This document shows, in pieces, positions 26,466 through 35,330 of a stretch of DNA of 64,000 nt. A program made the translations under genes and the position numbers. The notes under the pieces were generated by a model. The model saw only the letters and a list, made by a program, of their open reading frames with translations, was not told the DNA's origin and ran no database searches. This stretch comes from Pseudomonas sp. PDM14 (GTDB lineage: Bacteria; Pseudomonadota; Gammaproteobacteria; Pseudomonadales; Pseudomonadaceae). Positions within the stretch are counted from its first letter, which is position 1. Each line of letters opens with the position of its first letter. Location of the stretch: assembly GCF_014851905.1 (NCBI RefSeq), contig NZ_JACVAQ010000001.1, positions 1,364,001 to 1,428,000 on the forward strand, read 5' to 3'.

Positions 26466-27788
26466 TCAGGGCTTCTTCTTCGGCTTGCCGCCAAAACTCG
26501 GGACCTTGCGCACGGCCTTCACTGGCGGGGCAGACGGTTCGTCGGCCTCCATCCACTTACCCAGACCGCCCTTGCCGCCGACCACCTTGGGTTTCTTCGG
26601 CTTCTTCGGTTTCTTCAGCACCTGGCCGGTCGCATCGGTCTGCGGCACGCGGTGATCGGGAATGAAATCCGATTCCTCATAGCGCGCCAGGCTCTGGCGG
26701 ATCAGCACCTCGATGGCGGAGAGCAGTTGCACCTCGTCGGCGCAAACCAGCGACACCGCCTGCCCGGTGGCGCCGGCACGCCCGGTGCGGCCGATGCGGT
26801 GCACGTAGTCCTCGGCGACGATGGGCAGGTCGAAGTTGACCACCAGCGGCAGGTCGTCGATATCCAGGCCGCGCGCCGCCACATCGGTGGCCGCCAGCAC
26901 CCGCACTTCACCGGCCTTGAAGCGCTGCAGCGCACGCAGGCGCGAAGGCTGCGGCTTGTCGCCATGGATCGAGTCGGCGGCGATGCCGGCGGCCAGCAGG
27001 GCCTGCTCCAGCTCGTCGACGCCCTTGCGCGTCTTCACGAATACCAGCACCTGGTCCCAGCGCTTGTTGCGGTAAAGGTGCAGGAACAGCTCGCTCTTGC
27101 GCTTCTTGTCCACCGGGATCAGCCACTGCTTGACGCTGGTGGCGGCGGCGTTGCGCGGGCTGACCTCGATGTTCAACGGGTCGCGCAGCAGCTCCTTGGC
27201 CATCTGCCGGATCGCGTCGGAGAAGGTCGCGGAGAACAGCAGGGTCTGGCGGCGGCGCGGCAGCGCGGTGAACAGCTCGTCGAGTTCGCGGGAGAAGCCC
27301 AGGTCGAGCATGCGGTCGGCCTCGTCCAGCACCAGCGCCTGCAGCTGGTCGAACTTCACCGCATTCTGCCGGTACAGGTCGAGCAGCCGGCCAGGGGTCG
27401 CGACCAGCAGGTCGATGCCCTTGCGCAGCTTCATCATCTGCGGGTTGATGCTGACCCCGCCGTATACCGCATAGCTGCGCAGCGGCAGGTGCTGACCGTA
27501 CTGCTGGATGCTCTGCTGCAGCTGCTCGGCCAGCTCGCGGGTTGGCACCAGCACCAGCGCGCGCACCGAATTGCTTGCCACCTGGCTGCCTTCCATCGTC
27601 AGCTTCTGCAGCAGCGGCAGGGCGAAGCCGGCGGTCTTGCCGGTACCGGTCTGCGCTGCCGCGAGCACGTCGCGGCCCTTGAGCACGGCAGGAATCGCCT
27701 GCGCCTGCACCGGCGTCGGCGTGCGGTAGTCGAGGCCGTCGAGGGCGCGCAGCAGGGGGTCGATCAGGCCGAGGGAGGCGAACGTCAT
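26466..27788 (-). CDS. rhlE: DEAD-box ATP-dependent RNA helicase RhlE
   Basis: RNA helicase acting in ribosome assembly and RNA turnover. The 440-residue protein starts MTFASLGL and shows the Q motif (YRTPTPVQAQAIP), motif I AQTGTGKT, DEAD box in VLDEADRMLD, SAT in LLFSATFSD and motif VI HRIGRTGRAG. A basic lysine/proline-rich C-terminal tail (KKPKKPKKPK and GGKPKKKP) is typical of RhlE and probably binds RNA. The start at 27788 is preferred over one 30 bp upstream. Confidence 0.94.
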   Translation of the reverse strand: MTFASLGLIDPLLRALDGLDYRTPTPVQAQAIPAVLKGRDVLAAAQTGTGKTAGFALPLLQKLTMEGSQVASNSVRALVLVPTRELAEQLQQSIQQYGQHLPLRSYAVYGGVSINPQMMKLRKGIDLLVATPGRLLDLYRQNAVKFDQLQALVLDEADRMLDLGFSRELDELFTALPRRRQTLLFSATFSDAIRQMAKELLRDPLNIEVSPRNAAATSVKQWLIPVDKKRKSELFLHLYRNKRWDQVLVFVKTRKGVDELEQALLAAGIAADSIHGDKPQPSRLRALQRFKAGEVRVLAATDVAARGLDIDDLPLVVNFDLPIVAEDYVHRIGRTGRAGATGQAVSLVCADEVQLLSAIEVLIRQSLARYEESDFIPDHRVPQTDATGQVLKKPKKPKKPKVVGGKGGLGKWMEADEPSAPPVKAVRKVPSFGGKPKKKP

Positions 27789-27850
27789 GGCAGGTGAACC
27801 GAAAGGAGGAACAGGCACGCAGTTTACCCGCTACACCGCCGCAACGCCCA

Positions 27851-28453
27851 TCAGGCCTTGAGCAAGGCGCGCACCTTGGCCGCCGAGAGCTTCTGCAGCC
27901 CGCACAGGTAGGCGTGGTTGACCTCGCGCACGCCGTGGCGCTCGCGCAGGCGGCGGGCCAGCAGCAGGGTCAGGTTGGCCGCCATCTCCGCATCGGCCAG
28001 TGCACGGTGCGCCTGGCCGGTGCTGGGCAGGCCGGCCCAGTGGTTGAGGTTGCCCAGCTTGTGGCTCGGCGCCTCCGGCAGCAGGCGCCGCGAGAGCAGC
28101 AGCGAACAGGCGAACTCCTGTTGCCGGCGACGGCGCAGCAGGCCGAGTTCGGCGTCCCAGAACTTGGCGTCGAAGGCGGCGTTGTGCGCCAGCAGTGGCG
28201 TGCTGCCGACGAAATCGGCCACCTCGCCCATCACCTGCGCCACCGGTGGAGCACTGCGCACCATGGCGTTGCTGATGCCGGTCAGCTGTTCGATGAAGGG
28301 CGGCACCCAGGCGCCGGCGTTCATCAGGCTCTGGTAACGCTCGACGATTTCACCGCCTTCGATGATCGCCACGCCGATCTCGGTCGGCCGGGCATTCTGC
28401 GCCGGCGACATGCCGGTGGTTTCGAAGTCGATGACGGCAATGCGGTCGTGCAT
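27851..28453 (-). CDS. DEDDh-family 3'-5' exonuclease
   Basis: The 200-residue protein has the exonuclease motifs: ExoI DFETTG (D9, E11), ExoII AHNAAFDAKFW and ExoIII with HRALADAEM, giving the DEDDh metal-binding set. It resembles the DNA polymerase III epsilon/RNase T superfamily. Substrate (DNA or RNA) is not resolved. It lies 9 bp downstream of an NYN-domain gene on the same strand, so the two are probably co-transcribed. Confidence 0.9.
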   Translation of the reverse strand: MHDRIAVIDFETTGMSPAQNARPTEIGVAIIEGGEIVERYQSLMNAGAWVPPFIEQLTGISNAMVRSAPPVAQVMGEVADFVGSTPLLAHNAAFDAKFWDAELGLLRRRRQQEFACSLLLSRRLLPEAPSHKLGNLNHWAGLPSTGQAHRALADAEMAANLTLLLARRLRERHGVREVNHAYLCGLQKLSAAKVRALLKA

Positions 28454-28462
28454 GCAGCTTCC

Positions 28463-28939
28463 TCAGTTTTTCAGGAGCAGGGCGCCGTCGATCGGCACAT
28501 AACGATCGGCGGCACGGATCAGTGATTGCGCGGTGAGCCCGTCGACGCCGTACACGCTGCTGCCCACACCGCGGCTGCGCAGCTTGTCGAGCAGCAGGTC
28601 GAAGTCGCCGTCGCCGGAAGCCAGCACCACTTCGTCCACCCGCCCGATGCAGTCGAGCACGTCAATGGTGATGCCGACATCCCAGTCGCCCTTTGCCGAA
28701 CCGTCGCTGCGCTGGATGAACGGCTTGAGCTTCACCTCGAAGCCGAGGTTGCGCAGGATCTGCTGGAACTGCCGCTGCTTGGCGTCACCGCGGTCGATGG
28801 CATAGGCGTAGGCCTCGACGATCTGCCCGGCGCCGCTCACCTCGGCCCACAGCGCGGTGTAGTTGAAGTGGCAGCCGTGGCCCTGGCGGACGGTGTAATA
28901 GAGGTTCTGCACATCGGCGAACAGAGCGATTTTCTTCAC
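28463..28939 (-). CDS. NYN domain (LabA/DUF88) protein
   Basis: The 158-residue protein is a NYN (PIN-like) nuclease domain: IALFADVQNLYYT at the start, then GDWDVGITIDVLDCIGRVDEVVLASGDGDFDLLLDKLRSRG in pieces, with the clustered aspartates expected for a metal-dependent RNase. Positioned 9 bp before the DEDDh exonuclease gene, which suggests a shared RNA-processing role (inference). Confidence 0.88.
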   Translation of the reverse strand: MKKIALFADVQNLYYTVRQGHGCHFNYTALWAEVSGAGQIVEAYAYAIDRGDAKQRQFQQILRNLGFEVKLKPFIQRSDGSAKGDWDVGITIDVLDCIGRVDEVVLASGDGDFDLLLDKLRSRGVGSSVYGVDGLTAQSLIRAADRYVPIDGALLLKN

Positions 28940-29052
28940 GGGACGGCCTGTGGGTGAATGCGGCGGCCATTATGCGTCAGCCCCGCGCGGGTTACCGCAT
29001 GTTCCGGCCATCGGCTAAAGTTGCAGGACTGAACTGCCTTCGATGCCTGCCG

Positions 29053-29727
29053 ATGAATCCGCTCAATATCCTGCGAGACGCGCTGTTCTTCTTCACCCGC
29101 AACCTGGGCCGCATCGCACCGCTGTGCCTGCCCCTGGTCGCCCTCGAATGCATCGTGCGCGCCGTGCTGATCAGCCAGATCAGCCCTGAGCACGCGCCAG
29201 CCTATGGCCTGCTGGTGAGCCTGCTGTTCTACCCGCTGTACAGTGCCGCGCTGATCCTGCTGCTCGATGCGCGCAGCCAGGGCCGGCGCCCGTCGACGCG
29301 CAACCTGCTGGCCGCCGCCGTGCCGCTGTGGCCGGCGTTTGCCGTGCTGGCCGGGATCAGCACGCTGCTGATCATGCTCGCCGCCAGTGTGTTCGTGCTG
29401 CCGGCGCTGTGGGTGATGGTCAAGCTGGCCTTCGCCGAATACCTGCTGGTGCTGCGCGGGCTGACGCCGCTGCAGGCGATGCGCGACAGCTTCCTGCTCA
29501 CCGTCGGCCACTTCTGGTCGCTGCTCGCCTGCGTGCTGCTGGTGATCGTGCCGCTGTGGCTGTTCGACGACTGGACCCTGCGCCTGCTCGGCCAGCAGAG
29601 CGATGCGGTCGGCAGCCTGCTGCTCGACTGCCTCAACGGTTTCCTCCAGTTGTTCTCCACCGTCGTACTGTTTCGCTGCTTCATGCTGTGCAGCCCACCG
29701 ATCACCGAAAGCGGCGAAGCCAGCTGA
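29053..29727 (+). CDS. YciC-like (UPF0259) inner membrane protein
   Basis: The 224-residue protein has about five or six transmembrane segments, starts MNPLNILRDALFFFTRNLG and contains FAEYLLVLRGLTPLQAMRDSF, matching the YciC/UPF0259 group. The function of this group is not established. The start at 29053 follows the family; an out-of-frame ATG lies 10 bp upstream. A VOC-family gene follows 28 bp later. Confidence 0.8.
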   Translation: MNPLNILRDALFFFTRNLGRIAPLCLPLVALECIVRAVLISQISPEHAPAYGLLVSLLFYPLYSAALILLLDARSQGRRPSTRNLLAAAVPLWPAFAVLAGISTLLIMLAASVFVLPALWVMVKLAFAEYLLVLRGLTPLQAMRDSFLLTVGHFWSLLACVLLVIVPLWLFDDWTLRLLGQQSDAVGSLLLDCLNGFLQLFSTVVLFRCFMLCSPPITESGEAS

Positions 29728-29755
29728 CCTCCACCCTTGACCAAGGAACACATGC

Positions 29756-30178
29756 ATGTCGGAACAGAACCCGAGCATCCTTTCCCACGTGTCCATCGGC
29801 AGCAACCGCTTCGACGAGGCCGTGGCCTTCTATGACCGCGTGCTGCCGACCCTCGGCTGCCAGCGCATCATGGAGCACCCCGGCGCGGTCGCCTGGGGTC
29901 GCGAGTACCCGGAGTTCTGGGTGCAGAAGCCCATCGACGGCCAACCGGCAAGCATCGGCAACGGCAGCCACTTCGGCTTCGTCGCCCCCGACCAGGCAGC
30001 GGTCGAAGCCTTCCACGCCGCTGCCCTGGCCGCCGGTGGCAGCAGCGATGGCGCTCCCGGCCCGCGTCCGGACTATGGCGCGCCGTACTATGGCTGCTTC
30101 GTGCGTGACCTCGACGGGCACAAGATCGAAGCCGCCTATTGGGACAGCAACCTGCCCCACCCGCCACACGACCACTGA
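29756..30178 (+). CDS. VOC superfamily (glyoxalase-like) protein
   Basis: The 140-residue protein has the VOC beta-alpha-beta pattern: LSHVSIGSNRFDEAVAFYDRVLPTLG at the start, and GCFVRDLDGHKIEAAYWD at the end. The first-repeat histidine and last-repeat glutamate (HKIEAAYW) are likely metal ligands. Members include glyoxalases, dioxygenases and resistance proteins; the substrate here is unknown. Confidence 0.88.
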   Translation: MSEQNPSILSHVSIGSNRFDEAVAFYDRVLPTLGCQRIMEHPGAVAWGREYPEFWVQKPIDGQPASIGNGSHFGFVAPDQAAVEAFHAAALAAGGSSDGAPGPRPDYGAPYYGCFVRDLDGHKIEAAYWDSNLPHPPHDH

Positions 30179-30258
30179 GCCGTCGTGCGCCCGGGCATGC
30201 CGCGGGCGCACATCTCCGGTATGCTCGTGCCCTCCAGCCCAGACCTCCAGCCAGGCCG

Positions 30259-31338
30259 ATGACCCTGCCCCGTCCCTTGCGTACCCTTCTGCTCGGTTTG
30301 CTGAGCGTGCTGATCGTCCTCTCGGGCGTGATCTACAGCCTCACCTGGCACCCCGCCTCGCGCGAGGCCGCGCCGCTGATGTGCAAGGCCGACGCGCCGT
30401 TGCTGCAGCCGGGCCAGGCAATCAAGGTGATGACCTGGAACGTGCAGTACCTGGCCGGCAAACGCTACGTGTTCTGGTACGACCTCGCCGACGGCAGCGG
30501 CCGCGACCTGCGCCCCACCGCCGCCGACCTGGCCTACAACCTCGATGAAGTGGCGCGCGTGTTGCGCGACGAGCAGCCGGACATCGTCCTGCTCCAGGAA
30601 CTCCACGACGGTGCCCGCGCCAGCGACTATCAGAACCAGCTGCAACTGCTGCAGGAACGCCTCAGCGACGTCTACCCGTGCAGCAGTGAGGCGTTCTACT
30701 GGCAGGCTGCGTTCGTGCCACACCCGAAGATCATGGGCAGCGTCGGCATGAAGCTCGGCACTCTCAGCCGCTTCCGCATCGCCCGCGCCGAGCGCCTGCA
30801 ATTGCCCCAGCCACGTGCCGACATCCTGACCAAACCATTCCGCGCCAAGCACGCGTTGCTGGTCAGCTACCTGCCGCTGCGCAATGGCAAGGAACTGGCG
30901 GTGATCAACACCCAACTGGCCGAGCCCAAGGCCGAGGGCGACGATGCCACCCGCCAGTTGGCGGTGACCACCAGCCTGCTCGACCAACTGGAAAACCAGC
31001 GCACACCCTGGCTTCTCGGTGGTGATCTTAACCTGCTGCCGTCCGGCCAGTACCCACGCCTGAGCGAGGCGCAGCGTGCCAGCTTCCGCGAGCCGAGCGA
31101 GTTGGCACCACTGCTCGCGCGCTACCCGAGCATCCCCACGGCCGAGGAAGCCGGCCAGGCCACCTGGCTGACCCAGTTCCCCAACGACCCGCAGTTGGCC
31201 GGCAGCGGACGCACCGTCGACTACCTGCTGCACAGCCCGCGCCTGAGCCGCCTGGATGCCCGCGTGCGCAGCAATGACACGCTGAGCATCTCCGATCACC
31301 TGCCCCTCGCCGCGCGCCTGTTGCTGCCCCTGGATTGA
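30259..31338 (+). CDS. Endonuclease/exonuclease/phosphatase family protein, membrane-anchored
   Basis: The 359-residue protein has an N-terminal membrane anchor (about 8-26) and an EEP fold: KVMTWNVQYLAG, DIVLLQELHDG, LLGGDLNLLP and the C-terminal SDHLPLAARL, which give the metal and catalytic residues. The fold includes DNases, phosphodiesterases and sphingomyelinases; the anchor implies a target outside the cytoplasm. The start at 30259 was chosen because a hydrophobic anchor begins there, although the frame is open for 120 bp upstream. Confidence 0.87.
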   Translation: MTLPRPLRTLLLGLLSVLIVLSGVIYSLTWHPASREAAPLMCKADAPLLQPGQAIKVMTWNVQYLAGKRYVFWYDLADGSGRDLRPTAADLAYNLDEVARVLRDEQPDIVLLQELHDGARASDYQNQLQLLQERLSDVYPCSSEAFYWQAAFVPHPKIMGSVGMKLGTLSRFRIARAERLQLPQPRADILTKPFRAKHALLVSYLPLRNGKELAVINTQLAEPKAEGDDATRQLAVTTSLLDQLENQRTPWLLGGDLNLLPSGQYPRLSEAQRASFREPSELAPLLARYPSIPTAEEAGQATWLTQFPNDPQLAGSGRTVDYLLHSPRLSRLDARVRSNDTLSISDHLPLAARLLLPLD

Positions 31339-31427
31339 ACGCTGGACAAAGCCTGCCCGCGGTTCCATTCTCACCAGCACGCGCCACTGACATTACAAAA
31401 AGACGGCCAAGAGCCGCGTAGCAGACC

Positions 31428-32168
31428 ATGTCGAGATCCATCCTCACTGCCCTTCTGGCTCTACTGTGCTGCGCCTGCACCAGCGCGCAGGCAGACGACG
31501 CCTTGCAGCCGGTCAACGTCGGCTACTACGAATTCCCGCCCTACTCCTGGACCGACATCGACGGCCAGCCACGCGGCTCGGTGCTGGTCCTGACCGAGCG
31601 CCTGCTGCGCCATGCCGGCTATCGCGGCAAATACCGTTCACTGCCCGGCGCGCGCCTGTACGCCGGCCTTCAGGATGGCAGCGTGCAACTGTGGCCCGGT
31701 GCGGGCGGCAAGGCCGAACTGCGCGGGCATACCCTGGAAAGCCGCAACTCGTTCGGCGAGTTCAACCTGGCCCTGTATTACCGCAGCGATACCCCGCCAC
31801 CGGACATTCCCGACGGCCTGGCCGGACGCGGGATCATCCTGATCAACGGCTACAGCTACTGGAAGCCGATCAACGACATGCTCGAGAACAAGGCGCTCGG
31901 CCTCAAGCTGCACCGCACCGGCAGCCACGCCGCCGCGCTGGAGATGCTCCTGCGCAAGCGCGGCGATTTCCTCCTCGACTACCAGACGCCCACCGAAGCC
32001 ACGCGCAAGCGCCTGGGCATCAGCCCGCTGCCGCACACCGTGCTGCAACGCCTGCAGTCGCGCTTCATCGTCTCGCGGCATGCCGAAGGCAGCGCCGCGC
32101 TGCTCGAAGCCCTGGACCGCGCCTACGAAGAACTCGACGCCAGCAGCCTGGACCTCAGCCTGGACTGA
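31428..32168 (+). CDS. Orphan periplasmic substrate-binding protein (type 3 PBP-like)
   Basis: The 246-residue protein has a signal peptide (about 1-22, with cysteines CCACTSA near its end) and an extracellular solute-binding family 3 fold: VNVGYYEFPPYSW, LTERLLRHAGYRG, GIILINGYSYWKP. There is no permease or ATPase nearby. It ends back to back with hrpB with no intergenic bases. Such orphan proteins may act as sensors rather than in uptake; the ligand is unknown. Confidence 0.83.
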   Translation: MSRSILTALLALLCCACTSAQADDALQPVNVGYYEFPPYSWTDIDGQPRGSVLVLTERLLRHAGYRGKYRSLPGARLYAGLQDGSVQLWPGAGGKAELRGHTLESRNSFGEFNLALYYRSDTPPPDIPDGLAGRGIILINGYSYWKPINDMLENKALGLKLHRTGSHAAALEMLLRKRGDFLLDYQTPTEATRKRLGISPLPHTVLQRLQSRFIVSRHAEGSAALLEALDRAYEELDASSLDLSLD

Positions 32169-34691
32169 TCAACGCCGCGGCTTGGCGCGCGCGGTCGGCT
32201 CGGCGATCAGCGGGTCATCGGGCCAGTAGTGTTTCGGGTAGCGGCCCTTGAGGTCCTTCTTCACCTCGGCGTAGGTGTTGGCCCAGAAGCTCGCCAGGTC
32301 CTGGGTCACCTGCACCGGTCGCCGCGCCGGCGACAGCAGGTGCAGCTTGACGCTCTGCCGCCCGCCGGCCAGCGTCGGCGTAGCGGCCAGGCCGAACAGC
32401 TCCTGCAGGCGCACCGCCAGCACCGGCGGCTCCTCGCTGTAATCGATGGCGATGCGCGAGCCGGACGGCACGCTCAGCGTGCGCGGCGCCAGCTCGTCGA
32501 GCTGCTGCGGCAGCGGCCAGGGCAACAGCGTGGTGAGCATGCCAGGCAGATCGAGGTTGGCGAAATGGCTGAGCCGGTTGACCTTGCCCAGCCATGGCTG
32601 CAGCCAGTCTTCCAGGCTGGCGAGTAGCGCCGCATCGCTGACATCCGGCCAGGTGCTGTCGCCCTTGGCGGCCAGGTCGAGGCGGCGCAGCAGCGCCACG
32701 CGCGCCTGCCATTGGCGCAACTCGGGCGTCCACGGCAACAGCTCCAGGCCCTTGCGTCGCACCAGGCCGAGCAACGCCCGCGTACGCGCCGCCTCGTCCA
32801 GGGTGGTCAGCGCTTCGCGGCTGAGCACCAGCTCGCCGACCTTGCGCTGACGTTCGGCGCGCAGCACGCCTTCACGCTCGTCCCACTCCAGCTCTTCGCG
32901 CACGCTGACCTGCTCGGCCAGTTGCTCGTCGAACAGCTGCGGGTCGAGATCGGCCGCCAGGTAGATGCGTTCCTCGCGCTGGCCCTGGCGACTGCCGAGG
33001 TCGGCGATCACCAGCCACTCGTGTTTCATCAGCGCGTCCGGCTCACCGAATTGCGCAGCGCGACCATTGGCCAGGCGGTAGTCGCCACCACCGGCGCGGC
33101 GCTGGCGCGCCACCCGGTCCGGGTAGGCGAACGCCAGCAGGCAGCCGAGCCAGCGCGGGTGCGCGGCATCGCTGACCGCCTCGCGCGGGCGCGCGCCGTC
33201 ACGCAACAGGCCGCGGAACTGCCGGGCCAGCTGGCGGGTACGCTGTACGCCACCGCGCGCGGCACGGGCTCCGGCCTCACCAGCCAGGGCGGCGATACGG
33301 CTGTGCAGGTCGGCGCCCTGGTCTCGCAGGATGTCACGCTCGCCGAGCAGCGCCGCCAGGTCGCAGGCCAAGGCCGTGAGGCCCAGCGCCTGGCCACGCA
33401 GCAACAGATGAGCGATGCGCGGATGCGCCGGCAGCTCGGCCATGGCCTGGCCGTGGCCATTGAGCACACCCGGCCGCTCCAGCGCACCGAGACGACCGAG
33501 CAGGTCCTGAGCCTGGGCGAAGGCCGCTGCCGGCGGTACATCGAGCCAGGCCAGGTCGGCGGGCGCCACGCCCCAGCGGTTCAGCTGCAGGGCCAGGCCG
33601 GCGAGATCGGCCTGGAGGGTTTCCGCCGTGGCGTAGGCCGGTAGCTGCTCGTGCTGGCTCTCCGACCACAGCCGATAGCACACCCCTGGCTGCAGGCGCC
33701 CAGCCCGGCCGGCACGCTGGGTGGCGCTGGCGCGGGAGATGCGCTGGGTATCCAGGCGGGTCATGCCGCTGGCCGGGTCGAAGCGCGGCACCCGCGCCAG
33801 GCCGGCGTCGATCACCACCCGCACGCCGTCGATGGTCAGGCTGGTCTCGGCGATGTTGGTCGCCAGCACCACCTTGCGCAGGCCGGCAGGCGCCGGCTCG
33901 ATCGCCGCACGCTGGGCACTCAGGTCGAGCTCGCCATGCAGCGGGCACAGCAGCACATCGCGCCGGCCTTCCAGGGCCTCGCCCAGGCGCTCGGCCACGC
34001 GGCGGATCTCGGCCTGGCCGGGGAGAAAGATCAGCAGGCTGCCGGGTTCGTCGGCCAGTGCCTGCAGGGTGGTCTGCAGCACCCGCTGCTCAATGCGCTC
34101 GCCTGGCTGCGCGATGCTGCCCCAGCGAATCTCCACCGGGTGCATGCGCCCCTCGCTGCGCACCACCGGCGCATCGCCGAGCAGCGTCGACAGGCGCTCG
34201 CCCTCCAGGGTCGCGGACATCAGCAGCACCTTCAGCGCCGGCTCGTCGCGCAGCAGCTCACGGCCGTTGAGGGTCAGCGCCAGGGCCAGATCGGCATCCA
34301 GGCTGCGCTCGTGGAACTCGTCGAAGATCACCAGGCCGACGCCGTCCAGTGCCGGGTCATCCTGCAAACGGCGAGCGAGGATGCCCTCGGTGACCACCTC
34401 GATGCGTGTACGCGGGCCGACCTTGCTCTCCAGGCGGATGCGGTAACCGACCGTGTCCCCGACCGCCTCGCCCAGCTCACTGGCCAGGCGCTCGGCCGCC
34501 GCGCGCGCGGCCAGACGCCGCGGTTCGAGCATGAGAATGGTCTGCCCGGCCAGCCACGGCTCGTCGAGCAGAGCCAGCGGTACACGGGTGGTCTTGCCGG
34601 CACCGGGCGGGGCTTCCAGCACGGCTTCGTGGCGCTCGCGCAGGGCGACGCGCAGGGCTGGCAGAACGGCGTCGATAGGTAATGGTGTCAT
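32169..34691 (-). CDS. hrpB: ATP-dependent RNA helicase HrpB (DEAH/RHA type)
   Basis: The 840-residue helicase has motif I PPGAGKTTRVPL, motif II as DEFH (in IFDEFHERSLD) rather than DEAH, motif III SATLEG, motif V with TNIAETSLTIDGVR and motif VI QRAGRAGR, then the C-terminal HrpB domain ending in NTYAEVKKDLKGRYPKHYW. HrpB proteins are linked to mRNA processing and stress survival; the exact role is not settled. It stands alone. Confidence 0.94.
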   Translation of the reverse strand: MTPLPIDAVLPALRVALRERHEAVLEAPPGAGKTTRVPLALLDEPWLAGQTILMLEPRRLAARAAAERLASELGEAVGDTVGYRIRLESKVGPRTRIEVVTEGILARRLQDDPALDGVGLVIFDEFHERSLDADLALALTLNGRELLRDEPALKVLLMSATLEGERLSTLLGDAPVVRSEGRMHPVEIRWGSIAQPGERIEQRVLQTTLQALADEPGSLLIFLPGQAEIRRVAERLGEALEGRRDVLLCPLHGELDLSAQRAAIEPAPAGLRKVVLATNIAETSLTIDGVRVVIDAGLARVPRFDPASGMTRLDTQRISRASATQRAGRAGRLQPGVCYRLWSESQHEQLPAYATAETLQADLAGLALQLNRWGVAPADLAWLDVPPAAAFAQAQDLLGRLGALERPGVLNGHGQAMAELPAHPRIAHLLLRGQALGLTALACDLAALLGERDILRDQGADLHSRIAALAGEAGARAARGGVQRTRQLARQFRGLLRDGARPREAVSDAAHPRWLGCLLAFAYPDRVARQRRAGGGDYRLANGRAAQFGEPDALMKHEWLVIADLGSRQGQREERIYLAADLDPQLFDEQLAEQVSVREELEWDEREGVLRAERQRKVGELVLSREALTTLDEAARTRALLGLVRRKGLELLPWTPELRQWQARVALLRRLDLAAKGDSTWPDVSDAALLASLEDWLQPWLGKVNRLSHFANLDLPGMLTTLLPWPLPQQLDELAPRTLSVPSGSRIAIDYSEEPPVLAVRLQELFGLAATPTLAGGRQSVKLHLLSPARRPVQVTQDLASFWANTYAEVKKDLKGRYPKHYWPDDPLIAEPTARAKPRR

Positions 34692-34849
34692 GGCGGCTTT
34701 TCACGGACAGGGCAGCGATTATAGAGCGGCAGGCGGTCGAACTGCGCGGCACACGCCGGGGTCGAAGATTCAGTCGGCACGCAACCCGGCCACCCTGCTT
34801 TTGCCACAAAGGCCTTGGTATAGTGCTGCATCATTTCCAGGAGGTGCTC

Positions 34850-35266
34850 ATGCGCACGAGCTCACGTGTTATCGGCGGCGTTCTCGCCGTTACCCTGCTG
34901 ACCCAGCTGACCGCTTGCGGCACGCTGTTCTTCCCCGACCGTCGCGGCCAGATCGAAGGCAAGGTCGACCCGGTCGTCGCCGGTCTCAATGCCATCGGCA
35001 TCCTCTTCTACGTGCTCCCCGGCCTGATCGCCTTCGGCATCGACTTCGCCACCGGCGCCATCTACCTGCCGGACAACCAGTACAGCGTCGCCCCGGAAAA
35101 ACTCCAGGACGCCATCCGTCCGGACGGCAGCATCGACCATGCCCTGCTCAAGGCCATCATCAGCCAGGAAATCGGCCAGGACCTGCCGCTGGACGACCCG
35201 CGCCTGATCCAGCACAGCGGTAGCGTCGAGCAACTGGCTGCATACGGTCTGCGCCCGCAGGCCTGA
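34850..35266 (+). CDS. Small lipoprotein of unknown function
   Basis: The 138-residue protein has a signal peptide with lipobox LTAC (acylation at about residue 23), a conserved FPDRRGQIEGKVDPVVAGLN start, and a hydrophobic stretch (IGILFYVLPGLIAFGIDFATGAIYLP in pieces). GGAGG precedes the ATG at 34850. Homologues are often mislabelled polyribonucleotide nucleotidyltransferase, but no PNPase motif is present here. The function is unknown. Confidence 0.8.
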   Translation: MRTSSRVIGGVLAVTLLTQLTACGTLFFPDRRGQIEGKVDPVVAGLNAIGILFYVLPGLIAFGIDFATGAIYLPDNQYSVAPEKLQDAIRPDGSIDHALLKAIISQEIGQDLPLDDPRLIQHSGSVEQLAAYGLRPQA

Positions 35267-35330
35267 TGAACGCGGCGCTGACTGCCAGGGGCCAGTCGGT
35301 GCCGCTACTCGGCACACGAGCCGAGCCGCT

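Noticed and set aside
34801..34824. Sigma-70 promoter TTGCCA ... TATAGT before the lipoprotein gene
   Set aside because: The gap between the two hexamers is only 12 bp, too short for a normal promoter. TATAGT alone is a fair -10 but no matching -35 lies 17 bp upstream.
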